DNA from: Psychrobacter sp. 72-O-c
GTDB taxonomy: Bacteria > Pseudomonadota > Gammaproteobacteria > Pseudomonadales > Moraxellaceae
Assembly: GCF_904846605.1 (NCBI RefSeq)
Contig: NZ_CAJHBI010000009.1
Coordinates: 1-64,000 of the forward strand
Direction of reading: 5' to 3'
Length of the DNA: 64,000 nt
Positions 8,899-16,670 of the stretch are shown here, one piece after another. How positions within the stretch are numbered: the stretch's first letter is position 1; each line of letters opens with the position of its first letter. Below the pieces are notes generated by a model. The model searched no databases. It was not told the origin of the DNA and worked only from the letters and a program-made list of their open reading frames with translations. The position numbers and the translations under genes are program-made.

Positions 8899-9810
8899 TT
8901 ATCTAGGGTTATCGTTAATGAACTTGACCAGAAGCTCAGCTACTTTTTCGCCTTGGTCTTCCTGAAGAAAATGCCCGCCGTTGACAATAGTTTTGTGGTC
9001 TTGGCCTTTGGTCCCGGGAATGAGTTTTTGCATTATCCGATCACCGCCAGCAGTGACCGGATCGGAATCGCTGAACAGGGTAATGAAGGGCTTTGTCCAT
9101 TTGCTCAGTTCAATCCAAGCAGCACGGTTATTTTCCGAGGCAGGGTCATCTGGTGTTGTAGGTACGAGCAGCGGGAACTGTCTGGCACCTTCCTTATATG
9201 ACTCATCAGGAAATGGTGCATTGTAAGCATCGATTACTGCCTGTGGCAGCTCTGTGGTGGTACCGCTCTTGATGGTGCCTCCGACATTAAATTGCGGTGT
9301 TTCCTGTGAGAATTTCTGCCACTTGCGAAAACCTTCTCCTGGGTCGTGATCACCAGTAGGGAGCATGGTATTGCCAGCGGCTACTCGAGCAAACCGATTT
9401 GGATGTGCTGCAACCAAGCGCAGGCCAATGAGGCCACCCCAGTCTTGACAAAATAGGGTGATGTTTTTCAAATCTAACTGGTCGAGTACCGATTGCATCC
9501 AGTCGACATGACGCTGGTAGGTGTAGTCAGTACGGGATGCAGGTTTGTCTGAGCGTCCAAAACCCGGCAGGTCTGGGGCAATAACGCGATGTCCTGCTGC
9601 AGTCAATACTGGGATTATTTTTCGATACAGATAACACCATGAAGGCTCACCATGCAACAGTAATATTGGATCGGCATCTTTTGGGCCTTCGTCGAGGTAA
9701 TGCACTCGCAGTTCGCCTCCTTCGCTATCGTCGACCATTAGATAGTTTGGAGCAAAGTCATAATCGGGCAGGTTCGCAAAACACGAATCAGGGGTTCTAA
9801 GCGTTTTCAT
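8899..9810 (-). CDS. dhmA: Haloalkane dehalogenase (alpha/beta-hydrolase, HLD-I type)
   Basis: This 303-residue protein matches the haloalkane dehalogenase family: HGEPSW (residues 54-59), nucleophile Asp123 in CQDWGG with the halide-binding Trp124, an acid in SDSDPV (about Asp250) and the catalytic base His280 in NGGHFLQED. The cap region (about 155-230) lies between. The HGEP start and the acid position favour subfamily I (DhlA/DhmA-like). Such enzymes hydrolyse carbon-halogen bonds to alcohols; the natural substrate here is unknown. There is no signal peptide, so it is cytoplasmic. AAGGAC precedes the start. It is convergent with the copper ATPase (41 bp apart) and monocistronic as far as seen. 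Confidence 0.9.
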   Translation of the reverse strand: MKTLRTPDSCFANLPDYDFAPNYLMVDDSEGGELRVHYLDEGPKDADPILLLHGEPSWCYLYRKIIPVLTAAGHRVIAPDLPGFGRSDKPASRTDYTYQRHVDWMQSVLDQLDLKNITLFCQDWGGLIGLRLVAAHPNRFARVAAGNTMLPTGDHDPGEGFRKWQKFSQETPQFNVGGTIKSGTTTELPQAVIDAYNAPFPDESYKEGARQFPLLVPTTPDDPASENNRAAWIELSKWTKPFITLFSDSDPVTAGGDRIMQKLIPGTKGQDHKTIVNGGHFLQEDQGEKVAELLVKFINDNPR

Positions 9811-10284
9811 ATGTCGTCCTTGTGTTGGGTAAATAACCGCGTACTCTTACGCAGCTGCCGAAAACTCGGCCTATTATTAAGGCCTTAAACTAAGCGGTTA
9901 GGGTTGACCAGTTCTCGCTTAGATGCATCAAATGTGACTCAAAATTAAAGTTGTGTCGTACTCGACGACAATTGTGTTTTGAGTCAGTTACCAGCTGTGT
10001 TAGCAGAGGTGCCTACCGTAACCGCAAGCTCGCTTGGCGCGTTTCCGAAAATATTCTGAATGAAGACTATACCGCATAAACCTTTGTGCCTGCAACAGAG
10101 CGATTACTGAAAAATGATGACACTAGGACAATAAGAAAGGTGGATGCTAGCCCGTTACAAGCTTGGTCGTTAGGCAATATATTCACTTTAGAATGTCAGT
10201 ACTGTAAAAGTTTTTTAAAGCATTTTCTAAAGCATAGTTACAAACAATGCTCTTATCAAGATCTCAATATATAAGGATACCGTT
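9811..10284. other. Intergenic region with an imperfect long inverted repeat
   Basis: No convincing gene is present. TGACTCAAAA (9935-9944) pairs with TTTTGAGTCA (9977-9986), and TTGTGTCG/CGACGACAA lies inside, so a 52-base imperfect hairpin can form. A stretch at about 9978-10080 is open in one + frame (reading RKLAWRVSENILNEDYTA before a TAA) with no start; it may be a gene remnant. A second short inverted repeat, GGCCT/AGGCC, is at about 9868-9884. Confidence 0.5.
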
Positions 10285-10539
10285 ATGGGTAGTTTTTCTA
10301 TTACACATTGGCTGATTTTATTGGTCGTGGTGGTGGTCGTATTTGGCACTGCTAAGCTAAAGAATGCAGGCAAAGATTTAGGTGGTGCGGTAAAAGGTTT
10401 TAAAGAAGCGGTAAAAGATGAAGAGACCGAGCATACTCGCAAAAACCGCGCACTTAATCATGAAGGCAATCTGCCAGTACCAGATACTGATTCAAGTACA
10501 CAGGCTGGCACTCAGGCTGATGATAAGCACAAGGTGTAA
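10285..10539 (+). CDS. tatA: Sec-independent protein translocase protein TatA
   Basis: This 84-residue protein has the TatA/E layout: a short N-terminus, one transmembrane helix (about residues 8-22, [12 protein letters not shown]), the FG-TAKL-hinge, then an amphipathic helix ([20 protein letters not shown]) and a polar tail. TatA oligomers form the protein-conducting part of the twin-arginine export system. That system is needed for folded cofactor proteins such as the CopA oxidase encoded upstream. AAGGA precedes the ATG at correct spacing. No tatB or tatC follows within the window, so those must lie elsewhere; a stand-alone tatA is common in this family. Confidence 0.93.
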   Translation: MGSFSITHWLILLVVVVVVFGTAKLKNAGKDLGGAVKGFKEAVKDEETEHTRKNRALNHEGNLPVPDTDSSTQAGTQADDKHKV

Positions 10540-10970
10540 ATAGTGCTGCGTATAGATAGCGACACTCAAGAACTTGCTAATCGATATTTTAGAAAAAGCT
10601 ATCAGTTGTGCAAATGTGCAAAGTACGATACTTAATAGATAGAAAAGATACCACTCGCTACGCTTTGCATAATACTCACTGATTATAGGTGGATGAGACT
10701 AAGGCCAAGAATAGAAGGTGTCATCATTGTGTCGGTACTGTTCCGTTAGTATATATACCGAGGCAACGTTTGCTGGCGTCTCCCAACGGCAGATCAGACT
10801 GCTACCTACTGTGCGTGTTTATAGTCAGATGACTAATCTCTGTACACTAAGGGGCGAATTCGCGTCTGTGTTTTAGGTGTAATTGTAGTGGCATAATTAA
10901 ATTGTATGCCTTTGCTTGTATGCTACTCTTAGCACACTTTCTAAGACACCCTCTTAAATCGGAAAAAGCG
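10540..10970. other. Intergenic region, nothing recognised
   Basis: I see no supported gene or RNA here. A frame continuous with the downstream DUF6122 gene is open from about 10902, but its first 23 residues are not expected in the family. Confidence 0.45.
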
Positions 10971-11360
10971 ATGATTCAAACTGTTACCCATTATTTTCTA
11001 CATTTTGGTATGCCGTTGATTATCGCCTACACGTTTTTTCGTAGTGACTATAAGCGAGTATATTTGATCTTACTAGCAACCATGCTAGTAGATTTAGATC
11101 ATCTGCTGGCAACGCCTATTTTTTCGCCCAATCGCTGTAGTATCAACTTTCATCCGCTGCATACTTATCATGCGATGGCAGTATATGCGGGCATGTTGCT
11201 TTTACCAAAGCCCTATAAATTAATTGGTTTAGGATTGTTACTGCATATGTTGACTGATTTAAATGACTGCGTGATGACTTATCTTGATTGTCCACAGTGT
11301 TTGAGTGAGGCTGCTGCCCGAGAGTTGGTAGCGTGGTTGGGTAGCAATATTCGGAGTTAG
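10971..11360 (+). CDS. DUF6122 family membrane protein
   Basis: This is a protein of about 129 residues with four hydrophobic segments. It starts MIQTVTHYFLHFGMPL, the typical N-terminus of the DUF6122 family, followed by LLATMLVDLDHLLATP, FHPLHTY and GLGLLLHMLTDLNDC. The conserved DxDHLLATP and HPLHT motifs resemble metal-dependent integral membrane hydrolases, but the function of the family is not known. The frame is open further upstream (to 10902). The ATG at 10971 is chosen because the family begins there, although its Shine-Dalgarno is weak. The last part contains three Cys (NDCVMTYLDCPQC). Confidence 0.78.
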   Translation: MIQTVTHYFLHFGMPLIIAYTFFRSDYKRVYLILLATMLVDLDHLLATPIFSPNRCSINFHPLHTYHAMAVYAGMLLLPKPYKLIGLGLLLHMLTDLNDCVMTYLDCPQCLSEAAARELVAWLGSNIRS

Positions 11361-11604
11361 AGATAGGTGCCGACACTAAATTTTTCGTATATGAGTGCAG
11401 CTTTGGAAAATGGGGAGTGAGGCATATTAAGCATAATTGGAGACCAGTAGCCACCGGTATAGCGTAGCAATTGCAACACTTAGGTCTGAATGACTACGTA
11501 AATATGGATTCGAGAGAGTTTATAAGAAAAAAGCGCGGACAGAGTTGGTCAGCATTTTTTTGGAACTGAACAACACATATGGCACTGTACCATCAGCTGT
11601 ACGA

Positions 11605-12801
11605 CTATTGCTCCCAACCATATACTATGGCTATAGTACGCAAATGCTCTATCACCTTTGAAGACAGATTAACAAATGGATTTCCATTAAGATTAATCCA
11701 TTCTAAATTAGTGAGCTGTGTGAGACTGGCAGGTAAGTCTCTAAGCCTACAATCAGTGAGATTAATCTTAGTTAGGTTAGTGAGCTGACTAATACTCTCA
11801 GGCAAATCTCTAAGTTCACAATTAATAAGGTTAAGCTCAATAAGGTTGGTCAGTTTCCCAATACTGTCCGGTAGCTCTCTGAGGTCACAGTGGATAAGAT
11901 CAAGCCTAGTAAGATTAGTAAGTTCTCCGATACTGTCAGGTAGCTCTTTAAGCTCACAATGGCTAATAAAAAGCTCAGTCAGGTTGCTGAGTTGTCCAAT
12001 GCTATTCGGTAATTCTTTAAGCTCACAATGATTAATATAAAGCTTATTCAAGTTAGTAAGCTGACCAATACTAGCTGGCAAATGTTTAAATCCACAGTGA
12101 ATAAGATCGAGCTGAGTAAGATTAGTAAGTTGACCTATACTATCCGGCAGATGTGTAAGCCCACAATAGCTAATAAATAGCTTATTAAGTTTGTGGAGTT
12201 GACCAATACTGTTAGGCAGCTCCCTAAGCTCACAATGCACGAGGTCAAGTATCGTAAGGTTGCTAAGTTGCCCAATATTGTGAGGCAAGCATCTAAGCTG
12301 ACAGCGACTAATAAAAAGCTTATTAAGATTAGCAAGTTGACCGATACTGTCAGGCAGTTCTTTAAGTTGACTTTCATCAATAAAGAGTTCAGTAAGGTTA
12401 CTGAGTTGTCCGATACTATCGGGCAAGGCTATAAGGCTAGAATGACTAATAGAAAGTTTGGTCAGATTACTGAGTTGGCCTATATTTTGCGGTAAATGAC
12501 TCGAATGGATACCACTAATATTTATTTCTATGAGATTGGTGAGAAAGGTGAGTTCATCAGGTATATAGTCCATTCTATAGACATCTCTAGAGTGTTGTTC
12601 ATCCAGATCAGGCTCTAAAATTTCTAGCTTGGTTATGGCTAGTAGCGCCTCTTTATTACGAGGAACTTCAGAGTCTAGTAATTCAAAATCGTCTGCCCAT
12701 GCCCATATCTTCTTAATCCAACTGTCATCAGTATCTAGGGCTTTATTGGTAGCATTAGATTCAGGGGTATCTTGATAACTCTTATTATTATTTTGAGTCA
12801 T
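11605..12801 (-). CDS. Leucine-rich repeat protein
   Basis: This 398-residue protein has no signal peptide. Residues 1-100 are a polar N-terminus, and residues 103-378 are twelve consecutive 23-residue leucine-rich repeats with the consensus LPxSIGQLTNLTxLxIxHCxL. A Cys recurs near the end of most units. Such 23-residue LRRs form a curved scaffold for protein-protein binding. The same type occurs in bacterial effector, ROCO and plant-like LRR proteins, so the partner cannot be inferred. AGGAAGGAG sits before the ATG, so translation should be strong. It is the last gene of a minus-strand series behind eptA-dgkA-PAP2, but 108 bp separate it from PAP2, so membership in that operon is uncertain. 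Confidence 0.85.
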   Translation of the reverse strand: MTQNNNKSYQDTPESNATNKALDTDDSWIKKIWAWADDFELLDSEVPRNKEALLAITKLEILEPDLDEQHSRDVYRMDYIPDELTFLTNLIEINISGIHSSHLPQNIGQLSNLTKLSISHSSLIALPDSIGQLSNLTELFIDESQLKELPDSIGQLANLNKLFISRCQLRCLPHNIGQLSNLTILDLVHCELRELPNSIGQLHKLNKLFISYCGLTHLPDSIGQLTNLTQLDLIHCGFKHLPASIGQLTNLNKLYINHCELKELPNSIGQLSNLTELFISHCELKELPDSIGELTNLTRLDLIHCDLRELPDSIGKLTNLIELNLINCELRDLPESISQLTNLTKINLTDCRLRDLPASLTQLTNLEWINLNGNPFVNLSSKVIEHLRTIAIVYGWEQ

Positions 12802-12909
12802 AACCTTACTCCTTCCTATATTGACAGAATGTATCTAGGACTTAGTTGAGTTAAATAATAGCACAACCGCTATTGCTAGCGTCAGGCAAACCATCAAATT
12901 ATAAACAAC

Positions 12910-13647
12910 CTATATCACTGTTCTTATGTTTATAGCAGCCCTTTTGAAAAAAACAGTTGCGAGCGCGCAAGCTATCGTTAATGACAGCAACATAGATACC
13001 AAAGTATGACTAAAAAAATGGTCGCCAAAGAGCATCTTATACAGACCCATCGTCCATCCTAAGACAGTGACTATTGCAAATATTTTGTAGCGATACTGTC
13101 GTAGGGTTGGTAAAAACGCTAACCCATATAAAGAAAACCCTGCGCTGGCATGAGCGGCTGGAAAGCACTTTGCTGGTGTCATGGCTACTATGTTTTGCCA
13201 GAGGTTAAGATAGGGCAAATCGCCATTGAAAAGAGTCAAGTGATTCGGGCAACTAACGTGAGTTACTCCTTTGAGCAGTGCAATAGCAGTAGGTACCATG
13301 ATTAGGGTTATTAACAGATAACCTAGCTCTCGGCTGGACAAGGCTGCGATTGGCTTAAACAAGAATGGCTTAGCAAGCTTGGTATTAGAATATCGACTTT
13401 GCCAATACCGCCAAGTTAATATCGTTATTAAGTAGACGCCCAATAAAATTAATAATAATTTGGGAAAATCATAAAAGATAAACGCATAAGGCTGCGCGCC
13501 TTTTTCTAACAGCCAATGTCCATTTGAATAGAAAAGCTCACTAATACGAACATCAAATTGGCTGTGTTCGAAGGTTAATGCTGCAATGATGGTTAAGCAC
13601 AGTAGTTTGAGCCAGACCCAATCAGTTGAGTTGTTTTCTAAAGTCAT
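12910..13647 (-). CDS. PAP2 family membrane phosphatase
   Basis: This is a 245-residue membrane protein with about six hydrophobic segments. PAP2 motifs are recognisable: CFPAAHASAGFSL (the PSGH-like motif, about residues 160-172) and GDHFFSHTLVS (the SRxxxxxHxxxD-like motif, about 212-222). The family hydrolyses lipid phosphates such as undecaprenyl pyrophosphate, phosphatidic acid or lipid A phosphate in the inner membrane. Its location with a phosphoethanolamine transferase and diacylglycerol kinase suggests a job in lipid A or phospholipid remodelling. A PAP2 gene also accompanies mcr-1 on plasmids of presumed Moraxellaceae origin. AAGGTG precedes the start; dgkA ends 48 bp upstream. Confidence 0.85.
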   Translation of the reverse strand: MTLENNSTDWVWLKLLCLTIIAALTFEHSQFDVRISELFYSNGHWLLEKGAQPYAFIFYDFPKLLLILLGVYLITILTWRYWQSRYSNTKLAKPFLFKPIAALSSRELGYLLITLIMVPTAIALLKGVTHVSCPNHLTLFNGDLPYLNLWQNIVAMTPAKCFPAAHASAGFSLYGLAFLPTLRQYRYKIFAIVTVLGWTMGLYKMLFGDHFFSHTLVSMLLSLTIACALATVFFKRAAINIRTVI

Positions 13648-13695
13648 TGATACACCTTATAGAATACATTAACTTGCGATATACCTACGTATTTC

Positions 13696-14169
13696 TCAAT
13701 ACAAAAGACTTGATAATGCCAGTAACCATAAGATGAACAAGAGTGATAACGACAAAAACTGCGCAGCAGAACCCACATCTTTGGCTATTTTAGCGAGTGG
13801 ATGTTGGTTCGTTGAGGTATGGTCAACACTGGCTTCAATACCAGTATTAAATAGCTCAACGATAAGGGATAAAAAAGAGGCGGTTATCAGCATCATTTTT
13901 ATACTGATGTCAAAAGGAATGAATATAATGGCAATGAACAACACAAGATTGAGCCATAGAACCTGTCTAAAGGCAGCCTCGTTTTCGTAAGCGGCTTTAA
14001 AACCATCTAAAGAATAACCCGTGGCTTTAACAATACGAGAAAGACCTTTCTTACCTTTAACATGACTTGCATAGCTATCAGGTGCAAGCAACTGATTATA
14101 GGTTGTTTGGCTTAAAGAGTAATGATTGGCCTGTTCGTCATCAAGATTAATGGGATTAACTTTGCTCAT
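13696..14169 (-). CDS. dgkA: Diacylglycerol kinase DgkA
   Basis: This 157-residue protein has a polar N-terminal extension of about 40 residues, then the DgkA domain. GLSRIVKATGYSLDGFKAAYENEAAFRQ is followed by three membrane helices and the active-site segment VELFNTGIEASVDH with its conserved Glu, Asn, Glu and Asp. The enzyme phosphorylates diacylglycerol to phosphatidic acid. EptA-type transferases release diacylglycerol from phosphatidylethanolamine, so dgkA close behind eptA and its regulators makes biochemical sense as a recycling step. The extension makes it longer than the usual 120 residues. The gene sits about 290 bp after the histidine kinase on the same strand. Confidence 0.93.
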   Translation of the reverse strand: MSKVNPINLDDEQANHYSLSQTTYNQLLAPDSYASHVKGKKGLSRIVKATGYSLDGFKAAYENEAAFRQVLWLNLVLFIAIIFIPFDISIKMMLITASFLSLIVELFNTGIEASVDHTSTNQHPLAKIAKDVGSAAQFLSLSLLFILWLLALSSLLY

Positions 14170-14462
14170 ATTGAATTCTCAATAGTCATTAACATCAAGG
14201 TATGCTGTAGATTTTGAGCCGTGTCAAAGACAATCAAACAAAAACTCAGAACCCTTTAAGTGTACTACAGTGAAGATTAAGAAAACGTTAAGACCGTATT
14301 GATTCTCGCATATAACAATCCGTTAAGTGCGAGGGTTATTGTTTTAGGGGTCTTGTAATAGAGTTATCGTTGAGCTTATAAGATAAAAGAAATTCAGTAC
14401 CATTCGCCGTCCAACCAATTTCTCAAAGACAGTCCATTTATAGCCGCTGTTTATGAGAATCA

Positions 14463-15821
14463 TTACTTATAATAAATACTAAACGTACTGCCGCCGGTCT
14501 CATTCGCTTGATGCGTTAACTGCCAGTCCATATGAGTCATAATACGCTGCACGATACTAAGCCCTAAACCTGTACCTTCTACGTCACTACTGGAGTACTC
14601 ATGCGACGCGGACTGATTTTTGGACTCGTTATCACTTTGATCGCCTGTACTTTTATGATCTAAACGCTCAAATCTTTCGTATAGCAAAGGCATCATAATC
14701 TTAGGAATACCAAGGCCAGTATCGGTCACCGTAATCTTTTCAGCATCGATAGTGACGATTACTTCGCCATCATCGGTATATTGAAAAGCATTTTTTATTA
14801 AATTACCTAAGGCCATTTTTAGCAGTTCAGGTCGTACGGCTGCTACATAGTTCTGCTCAGCAACTACTGTGCAAGTTACGGGTTTGTACTTAAGTAAATA
14901 TTTTAGGCGTGTAACCTCATTCATGGCAATAGTATTAATAGAGGTTTGCGGTGTGTCCAGTTGTTCAGGATTACGAGATAGCAGCAATAAAGCACTGATA
15001 ATTTCAGAGGTTTCTTTAGCGGTATTGCTGATACGATCGGTGAATTCGCTCAAGCGACTATTATCTCCTAATTGCGCTGCAAGCACTTCTGATGCTCCTA
15101 AGATAATAGTCAATGGCGTACGTAGCTCGTGACTGACATCCCCTGTAAACAGCTGCTCTCGCTTCAGATACTGTGCTAGCTTATGATTTTTATCATCAAT
15201 GGCCCGTGCCAATACCCCAACCTCTGAGGGCAGGTGAGTCAATTGGGTTAAATTTTGATGATCAGTCTCTACGGCTTGCTTTAGGGATAATAACGGCTTA
15301 GTGATTTGTTTGGAGGATAAATGAGAGAATATCGCTGCGATAAGCAAACTCAAAATGACAGCGATTTTCAGCGCATCAGCAAATATGTCTTCTAAATGCT
15401 CAAAAATTGCTAAAACCGGATAGTTCTCCATGACCATTTCGGTGTCTTCTAAGTAAGTCAAAATATAATCTTGTTTATTTTTTTTATAATTGAAAAAATG
15501 AAGTTTAGTCTTAGTTTTACCTTCTTCAGTGTTTATAGTCACCGAAATTTCTTGCACCGTTTCAGTCGCCAGAGTTTGCAGGCTCAAAGGTGCCTTGTCG
15601 TAATGGTAAATCTTGATGCCAGGACTGGCAATATAAACTGACTGCTCACCCTCTTTTTCTTGACTAAGCTCCAACTGTTGTAAGAGACGACCTTTTACCA
15701 ATTCTTGTTCCATTCTAACCTCAGCATATAAGAAAATACTGACGAAAGTCGCACACAGCAAAACTGCAAACACGAGGTAGGATAGCCGAAATTTATTGAC
15801 AATGGAGGTTAGATTGAACAT
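14463..15821 (-). CDS. Sensor histidine kinase (PmrB/QseC-like)
   Basis: This 452-residue inner-membrane kinase has two membrane helices (about residues 13-33 and 153-168) flanking a periplasmic sensor domain of about 120 residues. A linker leads to the HisKA domain with His231 in DVSHELRTP. The catalytic domain carries the N box (NLIKNAFQYT), G1 (DTGLGIP) and G2 (GTGLGLSI). It pairs with the response regulator encoded 127 bp upstream. Being linked to eptA, it probably senses a membrane-perturbing signal, as PmrB senses iron, acid or cationic peptides (inference). GAGAAG precedes the start. An unusual Ser/Asn/Asp-rich insert (about residues 390-412) lies between G1 and G2. Confidence 0.9.
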   Translation of the reverse strand: MFNLTSIVNKFRLSYLVFAVLLCATFVSIFLYAEVRMEQELVKGRLLQQLELSQEKEGEQSVYIASPGIKIYHYDKAPLSLQTLATETVQEISVTINTEEGKTKTKLHFFNYKKNKQDYILTYLEDTEMVMENYPVLAIFEHLEDIFADALKIAVILSLLIAAIFSHLSSKQITKPLLSLKQAVETDHQNLTQLTHLPSEVGVLARAIDDKNHKLAQYLKREQLFTGDVSHELRTPLTIILGASEVLAAQLGDNSRLSEFTDRISNTAKETSEIISALLLLSRNPEQLDTPQTSINTIAMNEVTRLKYLLKYKPVTCTVVAEQNYVAAVRPELLKMALGNLIKNAFQYTDDGEVIVTIDAEKITVTDTGLGIPKIMMPLLYERFERLDHKSTGDQSDNESKNQSASHEYSSSDVEGTGLGLSIVQRIMTHMDWQLTHQANETGGSTFSIYYK

Positions 15822-15948
15822 AGCGTTTACTTCTCAGATAGTAAGAAACGACAAATAACTGAGTCGTAACGGTTGTAGATGTGATTGGTTGTTTATAGAA
15901 GCGCGCATTAGAATTAGGTCATAAAACATCAACAATTACCATTAATGA

Positions 15949-16626
15949 TCAGAGATCTATGATCTGATAGCCGACACCTGGTACCGTAACTATAAGGGCT
16001 TTGGAAAATGGCTTGTCGACCTGTGTACGGACACTATGCATATGTGTACGCAAAGCATCACTACTTGGAATATCTTGCCCCCATATCTTTTCCTCAAGCT
16101 CGGTTTTACTGACTACCCGAGGCGAGGCACTCATTAATGTATGCAAGACCTTAAACCCTATCGGTGTCAGTTTTATCAGTCGATCTTCTCGCTTCACATT
16201 ATGCTCATTAGGATTTAAAAACAATGCCCCTACGGTAAGGTTGTGCTGAAAATGTTCATCTTGATCACGTCGTATCAAGGCTTTGATGCGGGCTTCTAAT
16301 TCGACCAATGAGAACGGTTTAACCAGATAATCATCGGCACCACTATCGAACCCTGCCACCTTATCCATAATAGTATCACGTGCAGTCAGCATTAATACTG
16401 GGGTCTTATTATGCAGATCTTCTCTAAGCTTTTTGCATAATTTGGTGCCATTTATACCTGGGAGCATTACGTCCAACAATATAACGTCATAACGATTGCT
16501 TGACGCCAGTGCCAAGCCGCTAAGTCCATTATAAGCATTGTCTAGCTCAAAACCTTTTGGCTCAAAAAAAGCATAAATATTTGCCACAATATCGGGATTG
16601 TCTTCAATAACGAGTATTTTGTACAT
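15949..16626 (-). CDS. OmpR/PhoB-family response regulator
   Basis: This 225-residue regulator has a receiver domain (residues 1-118: acidic pocket EDN at 8-10, phospho-acceptor Asp52 in LLDVMLPG, Lys in LVKPFS). A winged-helix DNA-binding domain (about 127-225) ends PGVGYQIIDL. The start at 16626 (MYKILVIEDN) is preferred because GGTGA lies five bases upstream; the ATG at 16638 has no Shine-Dalgarno. It follows eptA by about 44 bp and precedes the sensor kinase, so the three are likely one transcript. By analogy with PmrA it may activate eptA and itself. Confidence 0.92.
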   Translation of the reverse strand: MYKILVIEDNPDIVANIYAFFEPKGFELDNAYNGLSGLALASSNRYDVILLDVMLPGINGTKLCKKLREDLHNKTPVLMLTARDTIMDKVAGFDSGADDYLVKPFSLVELEARIKALIRRDQDEHFQHNLTVGALFLNPNEHNVKREDRLIKLTPIGFKVLHTLMSASPRVVSKTELEEKIWGQDIPSSDALRTHMHSVRTQVDKPFSKALIVTVPGVGYQIIDL

Positions 16627-16670
16627 AATTGTCACCATCTCAAAAAAGCTTAGCTGTAATAAAAGAATAC

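Noticed and set aside
10086..10274. 62-residue + strand ORF before tatA
   Set aside because: No ribosome site, composition unlike the neighbours and no recognisable motif.
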